DNA of 64,000 bases from Sarcocystis neurona (lineage: Eukaryota > Apicomplexa > Conoidasida > Eucoccidiorida > Sarcocystidae), in contig KL647297.1 of NCBI GenBank assembly GCA_000727475.1, positions 953,280-1,017,279 of the forward strand, written 5' to 3'. The position numbers were made by a program, and so were the translations under genes. Shown in pieces: positions 28,201 through 37,874 of the stretch. Numbering within the stretch: the stretch's first letter is position 1; each line of letters starts with the position of its first letter. The notes under the pieces were generated by a model. It was not told the DNA's origin and searched no databases. It saw nothing but the letters and a program-made list of their open reading frames with translations.

Positions 28201-31042
28201 TTCCCGCGCTTTCCTGTACGTTGAGTGTGCATGTCCCCGGCTCCGGCGATGCTGCAGCGAAGCTTCTTGAAAAAGCTCGAACAGAAAAAGAGGAACATTT
28301 AAAAGGAGTTACACCAGCAGACGAATCATCTGCTGCTGTCCTGGCGGGAGGCGTTTGCTTGTCTTTCTCTGTCCAGTGCCCCGATGGGGTCCTTCGCCGC
28401 CCCTGCTGCTCCTTTCCCTGCTGCTGCTCCCTCGCATCCCGTTGGTGCTTCTGCTGATGCTGTTGCTGCCTTCCCTCCTCCGGCTGCAGCTCCCACACCT
28501 CCCGTTGCTGCTGCTGCTGCCGTTGCTGCGTTTTTTCCTGTTGCTGCAACTCCCACACCTCGTGTCGCAGCTGCTGCTGCTGTTGCTGCGCTCCCTTCTC
28601 CTCCCGCTGCTGTGCTTCTTCGTGCTGCTGGTGGGTGTGACAGGGCATTCTTTCCTTTGCAGGAAACTGCTGCATGTGATGCTGCCGCCAGGGCTGTTGG
28701 TGGTTTTCCACGAACAGCTGCATCCGCGGCGAGGCAGCACGCCCCAGGGCAGAGAGCTGTCCCTGCTGCGGAGCTGCTGCGTCATCTGTGGGACATTCTT
28801 TGCCGTCTGTTGCTGTAGAGAAATGGCGGGACGAGGAAGAGAAACACTGCAGGGCTGAGAGAAGCCGATGGGGGACAAATTGCGCCAAAGATATACAGGA
28901 GTCGTCGTCGTGTGCGGTTGTGGAAGAAGCGTTGTTTCTGTTTTTATTCTCCCACGTGCAAGGCCTCCGAGATGCCTCGCTTTCTTCAACTTTGTCGTAA
29001 TCTGCAACAACGCCGCCTTCCTCATCTGCCGCTACTGCTGCTGTTCCTGCTGCTGCGCGTTGAACTGACGCTGCTGCTCTCCGTGGCTCCACTGAAACGG
29101 CTCTCCCTGTTACTGTTGCTGCTGCCGCCGATGCAGGACGTGGCGAGGACATAGCAGCAGACATGCATCCTACTCGTACCGCTGCTCCTGCTGCTGCTGC
29201 TTCTTCTTTTTCGCAGAGAGGAAGGGCAGCACGAGAGCAGTTTTTGTAGCAGGAGAGCGAGGCATGTGGGTGGCAGAAGGAGTCTGGCCCGTGCTTGCTA
29301 CTGCAAATCGCAACATCTCTTTTGCTGCTGCTGCAGGTGCTCACAGCAGTGCTTTCAAGACGTTCTCTCTCTTCTGTCTTTGGCGGTGGTGCACCTGCTG
29401 CTTCCCCAGCAGTTGCCAAGAAACTAGGTATGTCGTGTGAAGTGCTGCTCGACCTATCGCTAACGGAAAGGAAAGGAGTGGACGGCTGAGCAGCAGCGCG
29501 AGCACGAAAGGTAAAATTGTCGCGGGCGGAGAGCACGACGTCGTGCTGCTGGGGCTGCAGCAGGCGCATGCGAGCAGTCGCCTTCGCAAGAGAAGTTTGC
29601 TGTTCTGTAGAGACGCTAGCCGATCTGTGGCCGAGACCTACAGACACAGGAGAGAGAACGCTACTGCTGCTGCCGTTGTTGCTGCTGTTGCTGCTGCTGT
29701 TGCTGCTGCTGCTGTTCCCGTCGCAGCAGTCAGTCTCAACACCCTGCCTTCGACGACAGAGAGGGTCGAAGCAGCAACAATCAATATATACGCCGCTGTC
29801 ATTTTGACTACTATGTTGGTGGTGACTACTGCTGCTACAAGTACAGCTGGCTGCCTGGGCAACAACACAAGTAGCGCTGCTGTTCCTGCTACCTTGGGAC
29901 CCGCTGGTGCGAGGAAAGCCGTAAAACACCGTGTCCCGATGCCTGCTGCTGCCCTCCTCTTCCTTCTTCGATCCCGCCCTGCCGCTTCTATCGCTGCCCA
30001 AGTCTTCCCCACTGCCCCTTATGAGGCAGCTGTTGCCGCATGCCGGAGGGCTGTGGTGTGTGGTAAACTCGCCTCCCCTGCTGGATCTTTTCCTGCTCGT
30101 CGACGTGCCCCTTCGCGGCATACCACTTTTTCTGCTGCCCTTCGAGGAGTTCCTGCTGCTGGAATTGCTGCCGTTGCTGTTTCTGGGCTGCTGCATGCTG
30201 CTGCTTCTGTCAGCGCTGCACCCGCAAGGCTCGCGAGGGTCGCTGGGCTGGTGCCTGCAGCTGGTGCAGGGGTGCCGACTTTCACTGCTGCTGCAGCCGG
30301 TAAAAGTAGGCCTTTCAGCGAGTGTGCTGCTGCTACGTGGCTCGCACCCAATGTTGAGAGAGCTGCTTCGGCGATTGGCAAGGCTGCTGCAGCTGACACA
30401 GCTACAGAGCGGTACGCCGTCCTTTCCACCGCTGTCTGTATTGCCTAAAATGTGCCCACTTCTGTTGCTGGTAGTAGGCCGTTGTATGTTGTCGTCTCTG
30501 CTACAACGTGGATCGATCCTGCAGCAGAAGTTTTGGCTGCCGCTGCTCCTACAGGGCTGCTGCGAGTCATTGTCGATCCTCTCCGTAGAAACAGCAATAA
30601 AGCATTGCTTTTCACTGCTGATGCTGCTGCTGCTGTTGTTGTTGTCGCCCAGTTGTGATGGACCAGGTCTACTATTGCTGCTTTTGATGCCGACGCTGTA
30701 CGGACTTTCGCTGCTGCTCTTGCTGCTGGTGGTGGTGTAGAACGGAGGGCTCTCTGCGGGAGTTGTTGGGACAAGGAAGGCAGGAGAGGCATCGGAGTGA
30801 AACGTCCGTTCTTCGTCATAATTGAGGTGGGAAGGCAGGCAAGGCGAGTCTCTACCGAGACTTCTTGCTAAACTCAGTGAATTTCCAAGCGAAGGAGCAG
30901 CCGGAGAAGGAGAAGTACAAGATAAAGACGATAATGGGAAAGAGCTCGTGCTTGTGCGAAAGTCTTCGCTGGTAAAGTGACTGCAGCTGCTGGTAGTCGC
31001 TAGACGAGAAGCGATTAGCGGCGGCGGGCGAGGCCGACTCAT
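697..31042 (-). CDS. Giant STE/MAP2K-like Ser/Thr protein kinase, six exons
   Basis: Predicted kinase of about 5,072 residues, transferring phosphate from ATP to Ser/Thr; substrate unknown. Six exons join with matching phases (0,0,0,1,2). Residues 1-3200 are low-complexity (poly-Ser, Ala, Gln). The glycine loop GRGRSAVVY starts near residue 3203, followed by the ATP Lys in VLAVK (3225). Next come the alpha-C Glu in AAELK (3252), gatekeeper Thr in [11 protein letters not shown] (3298), HRDIKPQN (Asp 3973), KIGDFG (Asp 3991), [21 protein letters not shown] (Asp near 4975) and the C-terminal Arg in [17 protein letters not shown]. Large inserts separate alpha-D from alpha-E and SPERL from [24 protein letters not shown] and SDIWS.G resemble MAP2K/STE7 kinases, while [10 protein letters not shown] is also typical of NEKs, so the group is uncertain. 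The start is the first ATG of the long open frame. One frame slip at 2885-2893 is needed. Confidence 0.8.
1147..1372 (-). repeat. CTG/TTG/TTA triplet tract inside kinase exon 6
   Basis: Near-continuous CTG, TTG and TTA triplets on the given strand; on the sense strand they read as a Ser/Asn-rich run (AGC, AAC, AGT). It belongs to the insert between SPERL and DIWS. Confidence 0.8.
2885..2893 (-). other. T9 homopolymer with apparent 1-base frame slip
   Basis: Nine T on the given strand (nine A in the kinase sense strand). Upstream the sense reading is Ala/Ser/Pro-rich in one frame; downstream the Ala-rich frame leading to DIWSAG is offset by one base, as if one base were missing. A sequencing error in the homopolymer is the simplest cause; a real polymorphism or programmed slippage is possible. 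Confidence 0.55.
4766..4980. repeat. About 78-bp minisatellite, three copies
   Basis: Copies begin at about 4766, 4843 and 4922 (spacing 77 and 79). Each starts TTGAAGCACACATAC or a close variant and contains ATGACTACTAT. It lies in kinase intron 5. Confidence 0.75.
5784..6085. repeat. AGT-triplet tract with ATAGG interruptions
   Basis: About 300 bases of AGT repeats broken by ATAGGAGT, ATAGTAGTAGG and similar units. It lies in kinase intron 5. Its translations (poly-Tyr/Thr/Leu) are not credible proteins. Confidence 0.9.
6241..6375. repeat. 17-bp C-rich minisatellite, eight copies
   Basis: Eight units of GCTGCGTGGCCCCCCCT or variants (CGCGGT, CTCCCC forms), mostly 17 bases. On the kinase sense strand each unit carries a run of about six or seven G. 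The array begins about 55 bases downstream of the exon 5 donor (GT at 6431-6430) within intron 5. Confidence 0.85.
6432..6531 (-). CDS. Kinase exon 5: DFG motif and activation segment
   Basis: A 100-base exon with acceptor CTTGCAG and donor GTAAGC. It encodes [18 protein letters not shown] and then [15 protein letters not shown] plus AT. The metal-binding Asp codon is 6514-6512. The Thr just before FVGT occupies the place of the second activating Ser/Thr of MAP2K enzymes; a Ser lies two residues earlier. The final AT joins G of exon 6 to make Met of YMSPERL. Confidence 0.9.
7466..7596. repeat. TATG tetranucleotide microsatellite
   Basis: About 130 bases of TATG with regularly placed TATATG interruptions, in kinase intron 4. 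Confidence 0.9.
8106..8167. repeat. Perfect 31-bp tandem duplication
   Basis: Two identical head-to-tail copies (8106-8136 and 8137-8167) beginning CAGCTATATATAGGTAGG. The lack of differences suggests a recent event. Confidence 0.85.
10718..10802 (-). CDS. Kinase exon 4: catalytic loop
   Basis: An 85-base exon with acceptor GCTGCTGCAG and donor GTAACA. It encodes [20 protein letters not shown] and then QNIFISSD plus one base. The catalytic Asp codon is 10754-10752. Its leftover G joins GG of exon 5 to make the Gly of [12 protein letters not shown]. Confidence 0.88.
10803..13099 (-). other. Kinase intron 3 with reversed CAG block
   Basis: 2,297 bases between IAFQ and LLDGL. From about 10805 to 12060 the given strand carries CAG/GCA/AGC repeats, so the kinase sense strand reads CTG, the opposite of exon 3. 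Then comes a non-repetitive island (about 12080-12720) and a TATA microsatellite block (about 12790-13090). Plus-strand open frames in the CAG part look protein-like (11161-11667, 168 codons) but have no independent support. Confidence 0.6.
12269..12412. promoter_or_regulatory. Paired 14-bp palindromes GGTGTACGTACACC
   Basis: The perfect palindrome occurs at 12269-12282 and again at 12399-12412, with a partial site (CACGTACACC) at about 12333-12342. They lie in the non-repetitive island of kinase intron 3. A role as protein-binding sites is an inference from symmetry and repetition only. Confidence 0.3.
13100..15205 (-). CDS. Kinase exon 3: hinge, giant insert, start of alpha-E
   Basis: A 2,106-base, 702-codon exon, phase 0 at both ends. 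The acceptor is TTTTACCCAG and the donor GTGTGAG. It opens with beta-4 and beta-5 ([14 protein letters not shown], then [20 protein letters not shown]), with Thr in the gatekeeper place. An insert of roughly 600 residues rich in Gln, Ser and Ala follows. The exon closes with [13 protein letters not shown], the start of alpha-E, which joins LLDGLAFLH of exon 4. The insert therefore sits in the loop between alpha-D and alpha-E. Confidence 0.78.
15206..19427 (-). other. Kinase intron 2 with CAG/CTG blocks and assembly gap
   Basis: 4,222 bases including 566 N. CTG-oriented triplets (given strand) fill 15300-15720 and 17990-18770, and CAG-oriented triplets 16130-16620. Simple repeats lie at 16950-17260 and 17580-17870. 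The exon 3 frame stays open upstream to 16942 as a Gln/Lys/Glu-rich reading, so a longer exon 3 or an alternative exon cannot be excluded; joining exon 2 to the acceptor at 15205 gives a normal alpha-C to beta-4 connection. Confidence 0.55.
18771..19336. other. Assembly gap (566 N)
   Basis: A run of N flanked on both sides by CTG-type triplet sequence, so the gap is probably an unresolved triplet tract. It lies in kinase intron 2. Confidence 0.95.
19428..19514 (-). CDS. Kinase exon 2: alpha-C helix
   Basis: An 87-base, 29-codon exon. The acceptor is TTGCAG and the donor GTACTT. It reads [16 protein letters not shown] and ends in YQLAAELK, giving AVK-EVQV at the junction with exon 1, which is a natural beta-3 continuation. 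The Glu of AAELK (19436-19434) is the expected alpha-C salt-bridge residue. Both ends are phase 0. Confidence 0.8.
19515..21367 (-). other. Kinase intron 1
   Basis: 1,853 bases between AVK and EVQV. It contains a GCA/CAG patch (19545-19615), CACA repeats (19770-19810), an island at about 20220-20560 and another at about 20790-21000, and TATA repeats (21000-21260). A 66-base phase-0 mini-exon at 20914-20979 is possible but would break the AVKEV reading. Confidence 0.6.
21368..31042 (-). CDS. Kinase exon 1: low-complexity N-terminus and ATP-binding loop
   Basis: A 9,675-base exon of 3,225 codons, open throughout. The ATG at 31042-31040 has a purine at -3; the same frame stays open a little further upstream but only with non-ATG starts. 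It contains Ser-rich, Ala-rich and Gln-rich stretches; the densest Gln run is about 22030-22850 (residues about 2730-3005). The last 25 residues are kinase subdomains I and II, ending in AVK (Lys codon 21370-21368). The donor is GTGGGT immediately after that Lys. No recognisable globular domain is visible before the kinase start. Confidence 0.8.
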
Positions 31043-31460
31043 TGCGGACAGGAGGCAAAAAAGAAGACGCCTCACGGGCCGTGGGTGGGTCAGAGGGGAA
31101 AGAATCGGGAGACAAGGGAACAGGAGAAAAAGGTGGGAATCGATAAGAAGAACGCGTTAGTCTACGTTGGTGGAGTGGAGGAGAGGGGGACGGCGAAGCA
31201 AAATTACATCAAGAAAAAAATGACAGCAGTACGCACACATATCCAAGAAGTGGGAAACCAGGCGGGCGGGATCGGTGATCCCGAGCGTATAGGATGAGGG
31301 AAAAGAAGAAAAGCAATCAAATAAATGAAGCGTAAGACACAGGAGGATATGGATAAAGGAAGGGAACGGGAAAAGGTCAACAACAGAAAGGGGAGAGGAG
31401 GGCAAGGGAGGTCCAGGACGGTAGTTCAACTGTGTTTGAAAACGTTGGAAGGTCTAAATA
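31043..31460. other. Region upstream of the kinase start
   Basis: About 400 bases of non-repetitive, purine-rich sequence between the kinase ATG and the repeat-poor segment. It should hold the kinase 5' UTR and promoter. I see no clear promoter element. Confidence 0.4.
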
Positions 31461-34400
31461 ATGCGGAATAAAGCGATTTATCACGTTTACCACTTCCTCG
31501 ATGGAGAATGCAGATATCTAGCCAGTAACACGTTGAGAGAAGGAACGCCCGACACAGGACGGTCTACTTACACTGAGAACGCGATCTGGCTCCTGGCCTT
31601 GGTGCCCGGATTATACTTACAAGAATGTAAACGTTGGCCGCCCGGGAGACAAAACAACGCAGACTCCTTCCAAGGTGTAAAATCTCCTGCATACCGTGCA
31701 GTTACTTGTATAAAGAGGTGCACGACGGCGATTATGCCTGGAAGAAAACACCTCTCTGTTGAATTGCAAGGCTACTCCTAAAAAATGCACGAAGACCTCG
31801 ACGGAAGGATTCGTAAGGCACGTCACGCATAGATCGTCGACCTCGGAAAGGTTGCCGTGGTGGTAACACATGCAGAAAAATCTGAAGTCCTACTGGACGC
31901 ACGGCGGCATATTTCTCCCTGATACTCGAACACACATGTAGAAAAAGGTCATTCGGAAGTGACCACAGTACGTAGGCCTCTCAGGTTGTTAAATACGGCA
32001 TCTGCGCACCGGAACCGCGAAATGTCAAAGGAGCAAGTGTTATAAGAGTTGTGAGGATAGCTCAAATCGGGAATTAAGGAAAAAATGAAGGCCTACCAAA
32101 ATGTTACTTGCGTCAATTGCACACAGGAGCTGGCGAAGACGAAAGGAGCGAGTACTACGACAGCGAAGTGGATTGTTAAACACGCAGGCAAGGAAAGTAC
32201 ACCGAAAAACGAAAAGACGTCAGAAACTCCTGAATGAGAAAACTGAGAGCGAGCATACGTTTCATTGGGTGGGGTCGCCGGCTAGTGAGCCGTCAACAGT
32301 GTCCTTTCACCGCAGGACACGAGCGCGGAGTTTCTCTCAGACGTCGTTCAGTACCTAGTATCTTGCGCAAGCATTCCTTTTTGCGTGTCACGGTTAAAAT
32401 GAAAAAAAAACCGAAGGTAGACACCGGTGTCGACCCGGAGTTTACACTGGGGCTTGGCCGTAGAGAGGCACGGCTAGGGGCTGCCACGGAAAACAGACGC
32501 AAACACTCAGGCTCCTGTGAAGTTGTTTTGACACTTGCATTAGCCGCGGACTTTACAGAAAAGCACGAAGGCAGCCATCTCTAGGTGCACGGCGGCAGGA
32601 AGATGCGGCAAGACAAGGCCGGGTCACCAACTCTTGTACAGGAAGGGCATGTTGTGTGGCGTGGGAGGAAGTTTCTCCTACCCTTTCGACATCGAATTTA
32701 ACACCCACGATAGAAAAGGCACTCCCCACTGGCAAAGTAGCTTTTCCCAGGGGGGAAACGGCAGAGGAAAGCAGTGTGCTTCGCGGCGCCGCAAGGTGGC
32801 AATAGAGGTGCGCTACTGTGAGGGCCGTCGCAAGACAGTGGTCCTTGCCGAGTTGTCAGGAGGACCGCAAAGGCGGGGATTCGCAGCCATGTCAGCGGCC
32901 ACGACAGTCCAGTACCGCCCACCTGTTGTATCCTCCTGCATATCTCACTTTCCTGCGCACCAGCATGTTATTCTAGCGGGAATATTAGTCTTTTTACTAG
33001 AAAAATTCTGTCGATTCTTCACGCCACTTGAAGCCGATTCCCAATGCTAGCCGGATGCGTGCAAAAGTGCACCGGCGTTACCGGTTTGCTGATGTGCGCA
33101 AATTAGTAGAGAATCGAGTCCATCACAGCTCCTTCACATAACATGATGCGCGGTGAACTGCACTCTCTCAGCAAGACGACGCAGATAAGACAGTGCGGGC
33201 TGAGCACGCACAGTCCTATGGACGAGTGCGTAACCTCACACTTCCTCTTCCTTGATCGCTGGATTTAAACCACACCGTCTCCATCCAAACACAGTCCCCG
33301 TCCTGCTGTATCTGAATCTTGTACGCTACGATATTCACGGATAAGACGCCTGAGGCATAATGTCCAGTTGTTGGGGAAGGCATATTAAACAAGTCAGTGC
33401 AATGGCTTCGCAAGGGAGTATCGTTTCTGACGGTCTGCCATCAACAGCAGGTGTCTCCAATGTTGTGCAACATTCTTCGATGCAGCGATCATGTTGAAGG
33501 GAGCAAGCGTCGCCACCTTCTTCTCCGGTCGGAAAAGAGAGAAGAACTTGTGCCCCGAGCACGATGCGCCGTCTCGCTGGCAAGCAGAAACGTATCAGTT
33601 CAAATATGGAACTCAAAGGAGATGGACAGCAGAACCTAGCGAGTAACACGATGCCGGTTAGTCAGCACATTCGTGAAGCACTCTTCGAATCAAAAGACGC
33701 ACACACACAAGTAGGCTGCAACATACTGACGGTCGCCGGATGGACTTCACGCGGCAGAACCCCTCTTCATGTGTGGGCTGTCAAACGTACGCACAAGTCG
33801 CCAAGTATCAAGTCACGCGTGTAGTGACTTGGTAGTTTCCTTGTTTCTCCCTCTGCATAATCATTCACGTACATGCGGTGTACTCTATGTGCTACATCGA
33901 AGGACGTGCGTGAATAGAAGGACAACTTTGTGGGGAAGGTGAGGCAGCTGGATGTACGGCCCGCTAGCGTGCTTACGAAGAACAGCACGTTGAGTATTTA
34001 CCGCCGAAAGGTTGGACGGTATGTAGTTTAACGACGTAACTCCAGAGAAAATGGTTCAGACGTCTTGATCTGCGATTGAAAGACTATTTTCAACCCGTGA
34101 TCATGCGCGTTGTTTCTAGAAGTAGATGAAATACATTATTTAAGGTAGTGAATAACACGACAATATGGACACCCCACAGTTCCACATGGGAGGCCACCGC
34201 GCAAAATGATAGGGAAAATCACAAGAGAAGGACTGTGATGCTGCGAAGAATTCGGACCACATTAGACAAACTTCCCACAACGAAGCAAACCCCTAACAGT
34301 AGAAGACACAGCCAAAAATAAGGGTTCCTTGAAATGCAGCACACCCCGTTAAACTTTTAATAACAGAGTGCACTGCGGATTACCAACCGTCCGCCATGAC

Positions 34401-34939
34401 TTTTCAGTCAGTGCAGCACGTTAGAACAGGCTATCACAAAGTCTACAACTTTATCCCACGCGCGTATAAAATTTCCTAGTCTGTGGCTGGATGAGAGCAC
34501 ACTGATTTACTAGTCCTCAACGGACGATGCCTAGTATGCACCAAACGGCAGCACGATCCGCTAACGTCTCTGGCTATGGTGAACACATGCCACCACCTGC
34601 ACCCGGAAACGTTTCTTCGAATCGACAGAACCCGTTCCATGATTCGTGCCACGTCCTGAGTAAAAGTGTCAGTATGGTTTGCCACTTGAAGGAAGAACAA
34701 GTCATGACGAGGTTGCTCTACGTGAGCGTTTGCAAGGATGGCTGGAGGGTGTAAGAAACTTTGGACGATGTACTCTTGCTTCGAGGGTTTTTGAGAAAGA
34801 GTCTCACCACATTCACAGATTGGTGTGACATCCGAATAGCATACGAGACACTGCTGCGAGCTCCGTGTCAAACAACGCCGGAAGCGTGAATCCGTTGGTT
34901 CCAGCTTCAGGCACTTGGAGAGATTGTTCGAGCTCCCCC

Positions 34940-35110
34940 ATTATAACAGTTCTCCGGAAAACTTCGTGACCATCTGATACGGTGTGTGCACTTCACGAGA
35001 TGGTTAGAGTACCTGCATTATAACAGTGCTCGTTAGAGTACCTGCATTATAACAGTGCTCGGGAAAACTTTGTGACCAGCTGGTACGGGTGTGATCGATA
35101 CGTGCACGCA
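34940..35110. repeat. Diverged duplication plus perfect 29-bp tandem copy
   Basis: A block of about 60 bases beginning CATTATAACAG (about 34940-35000) recurs with substitutions at about 35048-35110. Between them a 29-base unit starting GTTAGAGTACCTGC is perfectly duplicated head to tail (35003-35031 and 35032-35060). Confidence 0.75.
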
Positions 35111-37767
35111 GCTTGAGGAGAAGATTGTCACTTGTGAGCTGTGAATGTGCACAGGTATACCTAAGGGGCTGCACTCACGACAACGTGGAAGGTTACAAGC
35201 TTCACAATGAAGCAACATTATTCTGCGTGTACGTTCGCAACTACTTATACAAAGACTACTCCGTGTTGCTCGTATCCGTAGTAGCACTTACCAACGTGCT
35301 GTGCGTAAATCGAATGACTGATTTCAGGTGAATCACACTTTTTATCCTCTCATACATAGTATACATGTATGTGTGTCTCTATACGCACATACACGTACAC
35401 ACGCAAGGGTCACCACAAACCTTGGACGGCTTCCGTCGAGGACGATAGAAGCGTCTGAGTTGTCCAATGTGCACGGGAATTCTTCAACAATTTAACAGAG
35501 CGCCACAAACATATACACATACCTATATATCTGCATATTAGCACAGCTTTACCGTTTCGAGGATGTTGGATTGTTTGGCTGGTTCCAGCTGGTCAAATTT
35601 AAAGATACTGCGTTGAAGTGTGGTGCGTAGTTTTCTTTATGTGTTACACAACTGTGCGGTTGAACTCTACCCCTCTGACTAGCTAGAGATGAATTCAAAG
35701 AGAGCATACGGTTAGCGACTCCCGAACGAGGTCCACTGTCCCCACACACACCCCCGGTACCCTGCGCAGCCGCCGATAGTGACGACCTGTTTTGCCTGTG
35801 TACGGCAGATGCGTTAGCCGGCCCAAAAACGTGTTAAGATTACGGAGTAATTCAGGGTGGGTGGAATGCCCGGGGAGTAACAACAACTGGGATGCACTTT
35901 GTATCAGGGTAACGACGTACATGCGTATACGAAGAAACATCCCACGTGTTTTGCGTTTCTGACGCAGACAGTTACGGTTTTGTTCGGCCACCTCGAGAGT
36001 AAAAAATGCGGTCTCATTACACTCCCCTGACCTGCGTGTATGACGCTGAAGCCACACGGCTGAATTTGAATTTGGGCTAGTCGTTCCGCTTTCTTTGTAG
36101 TGCCATAATAACTGGATTACGCTTGAGGGTGTATGAAGCATTCTCTAATAAAGCAATACCAGAGCTAATACATGTTGTACTTGCAGTGCTAGTCACACTA
36201 GCAATGGTCGCAATGGTGGTGGAAGCAGTCCTTGTAACTGAAACAGGTTGTAAAACGCAACAGGTTTTACATTCATAGGTGTACACATCATGCTGCCTCC
36301 AGGTACACTGCTTGCGTAGGGACCTTCAGATACACTGCTTCCGTGAACAACGCTTTATTGAGAATCACTGTTCGTTCTGCCCTCTACGGATTATTTTCCA
36401 TCAAGCAGGCTCTGTTGTGAAATCCTGAAGCGTACACTTAATATGCGTCTATGTGGACGATTGAATACTCTGTCGTATGTTTGTGTCGTGCGCAAGCTCC
36501 TACCGGTGTATTTATCTCGTTCAGTGGAGCAGCTCTTTTCTGTTCGTGCGTAAGGCTTATAAACTCACATGTCGGGTACCATACATAGGAGGGACTGCAC
36601 GTGAGAGTTCACGTTCACTGGTGGTGCCCGACGGTCTACGACCGCCTAACGCAGTGATGCTTTATTTGACGTCCTTTTCTGTTAGTGTACATCTCGGGCA
36701 GAAACGGCGTACGCCGCTTTAAAATGCTGCCGGTGTTGAAGTTTTAATTCGAACAACCGTACAGGTGATGGGTCTCCAATTATTTCAACTTCGGACCACA
36801 CAGCCGCTGAAAGATTTACATTATCCTGACTTGTCGAAACGCAGTTGAGAGTGTCGGGGAAAATAAAAATGCTGCGCGTATGCGATGAGGTAACTTTGTG
36901 AGTTGCAAATAGTCAACCAGAAACATTCCCGGAACCGCGCATTTTACACTCTGTGAGCCCCAATTATTGTGCTCGATGAAGGCGATACATTTGAATAGTC
37001 GATCCTCACAGTATTGAGCTGGTGGCACTTAGCTTTCCCGCTACACTTACCGTTTTAGTTGGCAAGGACCCTCCGCCAATATAGGGGCGATGGCGAGCAC
37101 ATACGTCTGTCCATTTACGCTGGCGGTCGGAACTTATTGCGTGAACAGGTTACATGGCGACTTCTACAGCGCTACTGTAAGAGAGGCAACACCCCTTCTC
37201 TCACGCCCTTTCAGAAGTGGCGCTAAACGTATACATCATTCACACATCACAAACCTAAAGGGCAAAAACTCTTTGACCAAAATTAATATGCTCGTCATAG
37301 ATCTGAAGGATAAAACCATTTAATCAAATAAAAGAGGCCGGCAAGCTTAAGACGGGATGCAAATGTGTGCTTCGCTGATGTAGGACGGCTGACGCAAATC
37401 AAGACCGACGAGGGCTGACTAAATGCAGCCACGAGGACAGTTCCGTAGCGGGCGCCTTCCCGGCTACAGTTTACCGCCCTAGGTTTTGATCTAGTTCCGA
37501 GGTCGGCAGTAAACACCATTTACGGACGCATGACAGATTAACAGGGCCCGACGGTCTACAGCATGCCGCCCCGGTTTTTGGTCCTCACGCATATGTTTGT
37601 GTGGAAGGTGCACCGTGGTGTCGTCCTTGTGTCGGAGTGTGGTGGCTGCCTTCTGCTGACCACAGTTCGTGTTGCGGCGGTCGGACGTTACTGGTAGGGC
37701 AGCGCTTCCCAAGTCCTGTAGAGCACGCGGTACAGCTTTTCCCCAGCAAATAACAGATGAAGTCAAC

Positions 37768-37839
37768 GGTTCTATGGTGTAGTGGTTAGCACTGCGGATT
37801 CTGATTCCGCCAACCTGGGTTCGACTCCCAGTAGGACCT
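37768..37839 (+). tRNA. tRNA-Gln, anticodon CTG (CUG)
   Basis: A 72-base cloverleaf. Acceptor arm GGTTCTA pairs with TAGGACC (one G-T pair), with discriminator T at 37839. The anticodon stem GCGGA/TCCGC encloses loop TTCTGAT, giving anticodon CTG at 37801-37803, which reads CAG. The T arm is CTGGG/CCCAG. The internal pol III promoter is intact: A box TGGTGTAGTGG at 37775-37785 and B box GGTTCGACTCC at 37818-37828. No intron and no encoded CCA, as expected for a nuclear eukaryotic tRNA. Overall it closely resembles eukaryotic tRNA-Gln(CUG). It decodes the codon most expanded in the flanking genes. Confidence 0.97.
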
Positions 37840-37870
37840 GCGAAAGGCACCGTCCCGGCGGCGCCACCCC

Positions 37871-37874
37871 TTTT
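37871..37874 (+). terminator. RNA polymerase III T-run terminator
   Basis: TTTT 31 bases after the tRNA end, the first T-run downstream; the usual pol III stop signal. Confidence 0.6.
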
